From Deltaproteobacteria bacterium (GTDB lineage Bacteria > Desulfobacterota > Desulfobacteria > Desulfobacterales > JAFDCJ01), in the NCBI GenBank assembly GCA_024277475.1, contig JAJRVC010000727.1, forward strand, positions 1-39,327: a DNA stretch of 39,327 bases, written 5' to 3'. A program made the position numbers and the translations under genes. The notes under the pieces are model-generated. The model made no database searches, was not told the DNA's origin, and saw only the letters and a program-made list of their open reading frames with translations. Shown in pieces: positions 36,523 through 39,327 of the stretch (position 1 is its first letter; each line of letters starts with the position of its first letter).

Positions 36523-36543
36523 TGATGCATTCTCTATGCATCA
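36523..36543 (-). terminator. Hairpin at the end of the OCD-like gene
   Basis: TGATGCAT, loop TCTCT, ATGCATCA: a perfect 8-bp stem overlapping the stop codon at 36534-36536. No T-run follows, so it is at best a weak terminator or an attenuator before the transporter genes. Confidence 0.35.
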
Positions 36544-37517
36544 CCAAAATCGGATTGGAGCAGGGCTTCGTGAACTGCCTTGGCGATCTGAATATCCTGC
36601 ACCGCCACGCCGGTCAAATCAGCCACGGTTATCTGCTCATCAGACGTTCGCCCCGGTTGACGACCGCAAATCACATCCCCCAACTCGATGAGATTTTCCT
36701 TTTTTACCAGGTCCGCCTGAAGCGCTTTGGAAATTTCACCACGCGACAAGCATTGCTCGATACTATCGGCCACAACCCTATCGGCTCTCTGAAGAATCAT
36801 AGGGTCTAGCTCCTGTTTTTGATGGGTATCGGAGCCCATGGCCGTAATATGGGTGCCCGGTTTTATCTGTTTGACATCTATAAGCGGGGTCGTGGAGGGA
36901 GTTGCCGTAATGATCAGACGGCATTTTGCAGTGATTTCACCAGCGTCCTGGGTCGTTTGGACCGTGTAGCCGAGTTTCTCCATATCCAGTTTGTAGGTGT
37001 CTAAATTATCCTGGTGGAGTCCCCACACGATGATATCGCCGCAATCTATAACCGGTTTCAAGTACTCGACCTGCATCCGTGCCTGAACCCCTGTACCGAA
37101 GACACCCATGCAATCAATTTTGGATGGAGCCATATATTTTGCGACAACCTGACCCGCCACCGCAGTCCTGACATTGGTCAGATAACATTCATCCAGCAGA
37201 ATGCTCGCCAGTGTGCCGTCTCGTTGGGAAAACAACAAAATGAGTCCGTCGCTGGTGGGAAGGCCGATTTTAAAATTTTCATAAAATCCGGAAGCGATTT
37301 TGATGGCAAAGTAGTCGTCATCTTTAATATAGCCGTATTTGATATGGATATCACCCGGTGGATTCTCGAAGACCAGTTCGCCCACCGGGGGCACCACCAC
37401 CCGTCCCTGTGAATAGGCGACAAAACCTTCTTCGATAGTTTTAGCAACATCTAATTTGCCCACTGCCTGTTTGATCTGATTTAAATGATACGTCCGTGCC
37501 AATTTATACCCCCACAT
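36534..37517 (-). CDS. Ornithine cyclodeaminase / mu-crystallin family protein
   Basis: The roughly 327-residue protein has the family pattern: EEGFVAYSQGRVVVPPVGELVF at the start, ECYLTNVRTAVAGQVVAKYMAP (about 104-125), the Rossmann motif MGVFGTGVQARMQVEYL (about 134-150), and the later TPSTTPLIDVKQIKPGTHITAMGSD. These NAD enzymes deaminate ornithine to proline, act as ketimine reductases, or make opines. The start is uncertain: ATG 37517 lies in the target site of MITE copy 4 and has no good ribosome site; TTG 37502 has GGGGG upstream. The insertion may have removed the native promoter. The stop is TAG. Confidence 0.85.
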   Translation of the reverse strand: MWGYKLARTYHLNQIKQAVGKLDVAKTIEEGFVAYSQGRVVVPPVGELVFENPPGDIHIKYGYIKDDDYFAIKIASGFYENFKIGLPTSDGLILLFSQRDGTLASILLDECYLTNVRTAVAGQVVAKYMAPSKIDCMGVFGTGVQARMQVEYLKPVIDCGDIIVWGLHQDNLDTYKLDMEKLGYTVQTTQDAGEITAKCRLIITATPSTTPLIDVKQIKPGTHITAMGSDTHQKQELDPMILQRADRVVADSIEQCLSRGEISKALQADLVKKENLIELGDVICGRQPGRTSDEQITVADLTGVAVQDIQIAKAVHEALLQSDFGDA

Positions 37518-37521
37518 GCTT

Positions 37522-37630
37522 GACAATCTCGTAAAAAGTCAAAATTATCGAATTTTGAGCTCATAACTTATTGAAATTATAAAGTACGAAATTTTAGTTT
37601 TGAGCTTTTTGTGCCTTTTTGCGGCCACAT
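37522..37630 (+). repeat. MITE-like element, copy 4
   Basis: 109 bp, flanked by CATGCTT (37515-37521 and 37631-37637). The left flank contains the annotated ATG of the OCD-like gene, so the element inserted right at its start. It matches copy 2 in length. Confidence 0.85.
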
Positions 37631-37892
37631 CATGCTTAAGTTTCACAATTATATGAAATTATGACGGGATTGGATCTGCCATCCGTACAACAGACTGGAA
37701 AAATGCGCGATTATATCGTCTTTGATACCAGGTATTAAAGCATCAGGATGGAGAAAAAGTATCGTTTCACTGGCGCCAATACCCGGATTGACTCTTGTTG
37801 CAACATTTGGGCTGGATTCGGATGGTATGTCTATATCATACTTATTGTCTAATTGGCAATTATACCAACCCATCCTCAGTGTCAATGAAAAA

Positions 37893-38225
37893 TTAATTGC
37901 CCAATCTTTGCAACACCCGGCTCTCGCCGCCTTTATCCAGATCATCCAAGGTAAATGCCAGCGCCAGTTCCAGCAGGGAGGACTTGTTTTCAATGGGGAT
38001 GCCGGCCAGTTTCAATTCGTGGAACTTGCGGTTAAAGCGTTCGAGGATCTCCTTCGATAAATAAAAACCGGCTTTCTTCTTGGTGGAAATCGCGGTTTTG
38101 GCATCTTTTCCGAAAAATACGTCATTATCTTTTGTGAGACGCTGCCGGTTTCCTGTGGCCGATTCAACCGGATCGATACCATCTTCACCGAAGAAATCAG
38201 GTAGTTTGTTTCTGCCGGTCGCCAT
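37893..38225 (-). CDS. Small ParA-associated protein
   Basis: A 110-residue basic protein that begins inside the ParA gene's last 29 bases, on the same strand with AAAGGA nine bases upstream. The central KKKAGFYLSKEILERFNRKFHELKL and LLELALAFTLDDL segments look like a ribbon-helix-helix-type or helical DNA-binding partner. I could not place it in a named family. Such small proteins next to ParA often act as centromere-binding or cargo adaptors. Sequence 37638-37892 downstream has no gene. Confidence 0.6.
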   Translation of the reverse strand: MATGRNKLPDFFGEDGIDPVESATGNRQRLTKDNDVFFGKDAKTAISTKKKAGFYLSKEILERFNRKFHELKLAGIPIENKSSLLELALAFTLDDLDKGGESRVLQRLGN

Positions 38226-38982
38226 GGTTAATAATCCTTTCGATTAAATTTTTGTAGTCGCAAGCGCCCTGGGCCCGGGCTGCGTATTCAAAAATAGTCT
38301 GCCCGAAAGAAGGGGCCTCTGATAAACGAACATTGTAGTGAATGGGATCGCATACCTGCCGGCTGAAATATTTTTTAAGCTGATCAAAAATTTCATGACT
38401 GTGACGGGTTCTGCGATCAAACATGGTTGGCAGTATATGCTCGAGACGCAGATCGCGATTTAATTTCTGGGCCGACTGCAGGTATTTGAAGAATGTTTTC
38501 AGCCCCTGCAGGGAGGGACCCTGCAGCGCCACCGGACACAGAACCTCGTTTGCCGCCATGAGAATGTTGACGCTCAATACATCCCAGCCAGGCGCACAGT
38601 CGAAGATGAGAAAATCCAGCGTCCCTTCTTTAAGGATCAGTTTTTTGGCCAGAACGGTTTGCCGAATTTCCCTGGACTGCTCACCCAGCCAGTTCTTTAA
38701 CTCCACCAAACGGATACCTCCATCAAGAATCCACAGGTTCCGGCGCGAGGGATGAATGGTATTATTTCTGGCAATGTGTTGCCCGTTATCCCGACGCTCG
38801 GTGATGAATTCGTAAAGTCCGTAGGGCGGTTTTTCGCCCAGGAATTTAGCAACCTGGCCCTGAGTATCACAGTCTACCAACAAAACCCGCTTCCCCCGTG
38901 AAGCGAGACCGTGGGCCAGATTCACAGCGGTGGTGGTTTTGCCCACACCACCTTTGGCCATTGCCACAGCAATTTTTCGCAT
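38197..38982 (-). CDS. ParA/MinD-family partition ATPase
   Basis: 261 residues from ATG 38982 (GAGG 11 bases upstream); the open frame extends to 39087 but that part is not ParA-like. It shows the deviant Walker A KGGVGKTT (about 9-16) with the signature lysine, the VDCDTQGQ Walker A' and FDCAPGWDVLSV Walker B motifs. Typical ParA proteins move DNA or protein cargo by ATP-dependent DNA binding. The overlapping small gene is the likely partner. It could belong to the chromosome, an integrated plasmid or another element; no replication or conjugation gene is in view. Confidence 0.88.
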   Translation of the reverse strand: MRKIAVAMAKGGVGKTTTAVNLAHGLASRGKRVLLVDCDTQGQVAKFLGEKPPYGLYEFITERRDNGQHIARNNTIHPSRRNLWILDGGIRLVELKNWLGEQSREIRQTVLAKKLILKEGTLDFLIFDCAPGWDVLSVNILMAANEVLCPVALQGPSLQGLKTFFKYLQSAQKLNRDLRLEHILPTMFDRRTRHSHEIFDQLKKYFSRQVCDPIHYNVRLSEAPSFGQTIFEYAARAQGACDYKNLIERIINHGDRQKQTT

Positions 38983-39151
38983 TTCAGCATTTCCTCTCTG
39001 ATTCTCGAATTCTTCTGTTCGTATGTAATAAAATTGGACTGTAAAAAGCAAGGAAAAATCGCATGCGTTCAAGGGTTGAGGGGTCACCGTGCAAGGTTGA
39101 TCGGGTCACAAAAGGGCACCAAAAAAAATAAATTTTGCACCTAATAATTTT

Positions 39152-39169
39152 GACAATCTGTAAAAAGTC
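39152..39169 (+). repeat. Terminal inverted-repeat end of a further mobile element
   Basis: GACAATCTGTAAAAAGTC is the MITE end with one base lost. The sequence after 39175 differs from the MITEs, and a possible transposase frame opens at 39267, about 100 bp inside, as in the IS1182-like copy. This looks like the left end of a larger element that runs off the window. No right end is available. Confidence 0.6.
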
Positions 39170-39266
39170 AAAATTCTCGAATCTTGACGTAATTTCTCAA
39201 TAAATCATGGTAGAAAGCCAAAAAAGTACGGGACAAATCCATTACGTTGTGATATGAAAATAATGT

Positions 39267-39327
39267 ATGAGAGTAAATTTAATAGCTTCAACAATTCCCG
39301 AAGACGAAAAGACTCCATTGGTCTTGC
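39267..39327 (+). CDS. Possible IS66-type transposase start, truncated by window edge
   Basis: Twenty residues, MRVNLIASTIPEDEKTPLVL, are visible before the edge. The form resembles the N-terminus of IS66 TnpC-type transposases as I recall them (residues such as IPxxxRTPLV), and a mobile-element end lies upstream. The call rests on very little sequence. Confidence 0.35.
   Translation, partial: MRVNLIASTIPEDEKTPLVL

Noticed and set aside
37649..37993. 114-codon minus-strand frame.
   Set aside because: It is the shadow of the small ParA-associated gene's other frame plus non-coding sequence; no family pattern.

Overview
The window looks like chromosomal DNA of an anaerobic Desulfobacterota (Desulfobacterales-type) bacterium, probably a sediment lineage. 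This is inferred from gene content: a tungsten-type aldehyde ferredoxin oxidoreductase (AOR) beside membrane-fused reductive-dehalogenase-like (RDH) proteins, pyrrolysine genes pylC and pylD, a TRAP transporter, and dense gene decay with small mobile repeats. No rRNA, tRNA or CRISPR array was seen.

Layout. (1) 1-984: end of a DUF2914 protein. (2) 1104-10470: one leftward gene train, read from right to left: MoaD/ThiS-like protein, SDR dehydrogenase, AOR, RDH-like protein with its own membrane anchor, a second RDH-like gene broken by one in-frame TAA, then TRAP genes P, Q and M. It reads as uptake of an organic acid plus aldehyde/alcohol oxidation and low-potential electron transfer to an RDH-like enzyme. 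(3) 10667-12968: a scrapyard of a truncated IS1182-like element, an AOR pseudogene without its middle, and an RDH fragment about 90% identical to the intact gene. (4) 13011-14543: B12-type radical SAM protein. (5) 15058-17212: pylC and pylD without pylB, pylS or pylT in the window; then a cold-shock gene. (6) 17654-25052: a leftward cluster of a Sel1-like membrane protein, a secreted vWA protein resembling the non-kinase part of PpkA, an ABC ATPase and FtsX-type permease (TagT/TagS-like), and an FGE-fold protein (TagR-like) split by an in-frame TAA. It recalls the T6SS threonine-phosphorylation module, but no kinase or T6SS gene is present.

(7) 25135-28200: fumarase and a zone of toxin-antitoxin remnants (higA with a truncated higB; a RelE-type toxin with a decapitated antitoxin) plus an internally deleted FMN-reductase gene. 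(8) 28187-37517: a leftward amino-acid cluster of ornithine-cyclodeaminase-like enzyme, polar amino-acid ABC transporter (SBP, two permeases, ATPase), inositol-monophosphatase-like phosphatase, YheO/DauR-type regulator, threonine synthase and amidase. (9) 37893-39327: ParA-like ATPase, a small partner, and the start of another mobile element at the right edge.

Four copies of a roughly 100-109 bp MITE-like repeat, each between matching direct repeats of about 6-8 bp and all in the same orientation, lie just upstream of or between leftward genes. Their end sequence matches the left ends of the IS1182-like element and of the right-edge element, which suggests mobilisation in trans. At least seven genes in 39 kb are broken, so part of this region is being actively lost.
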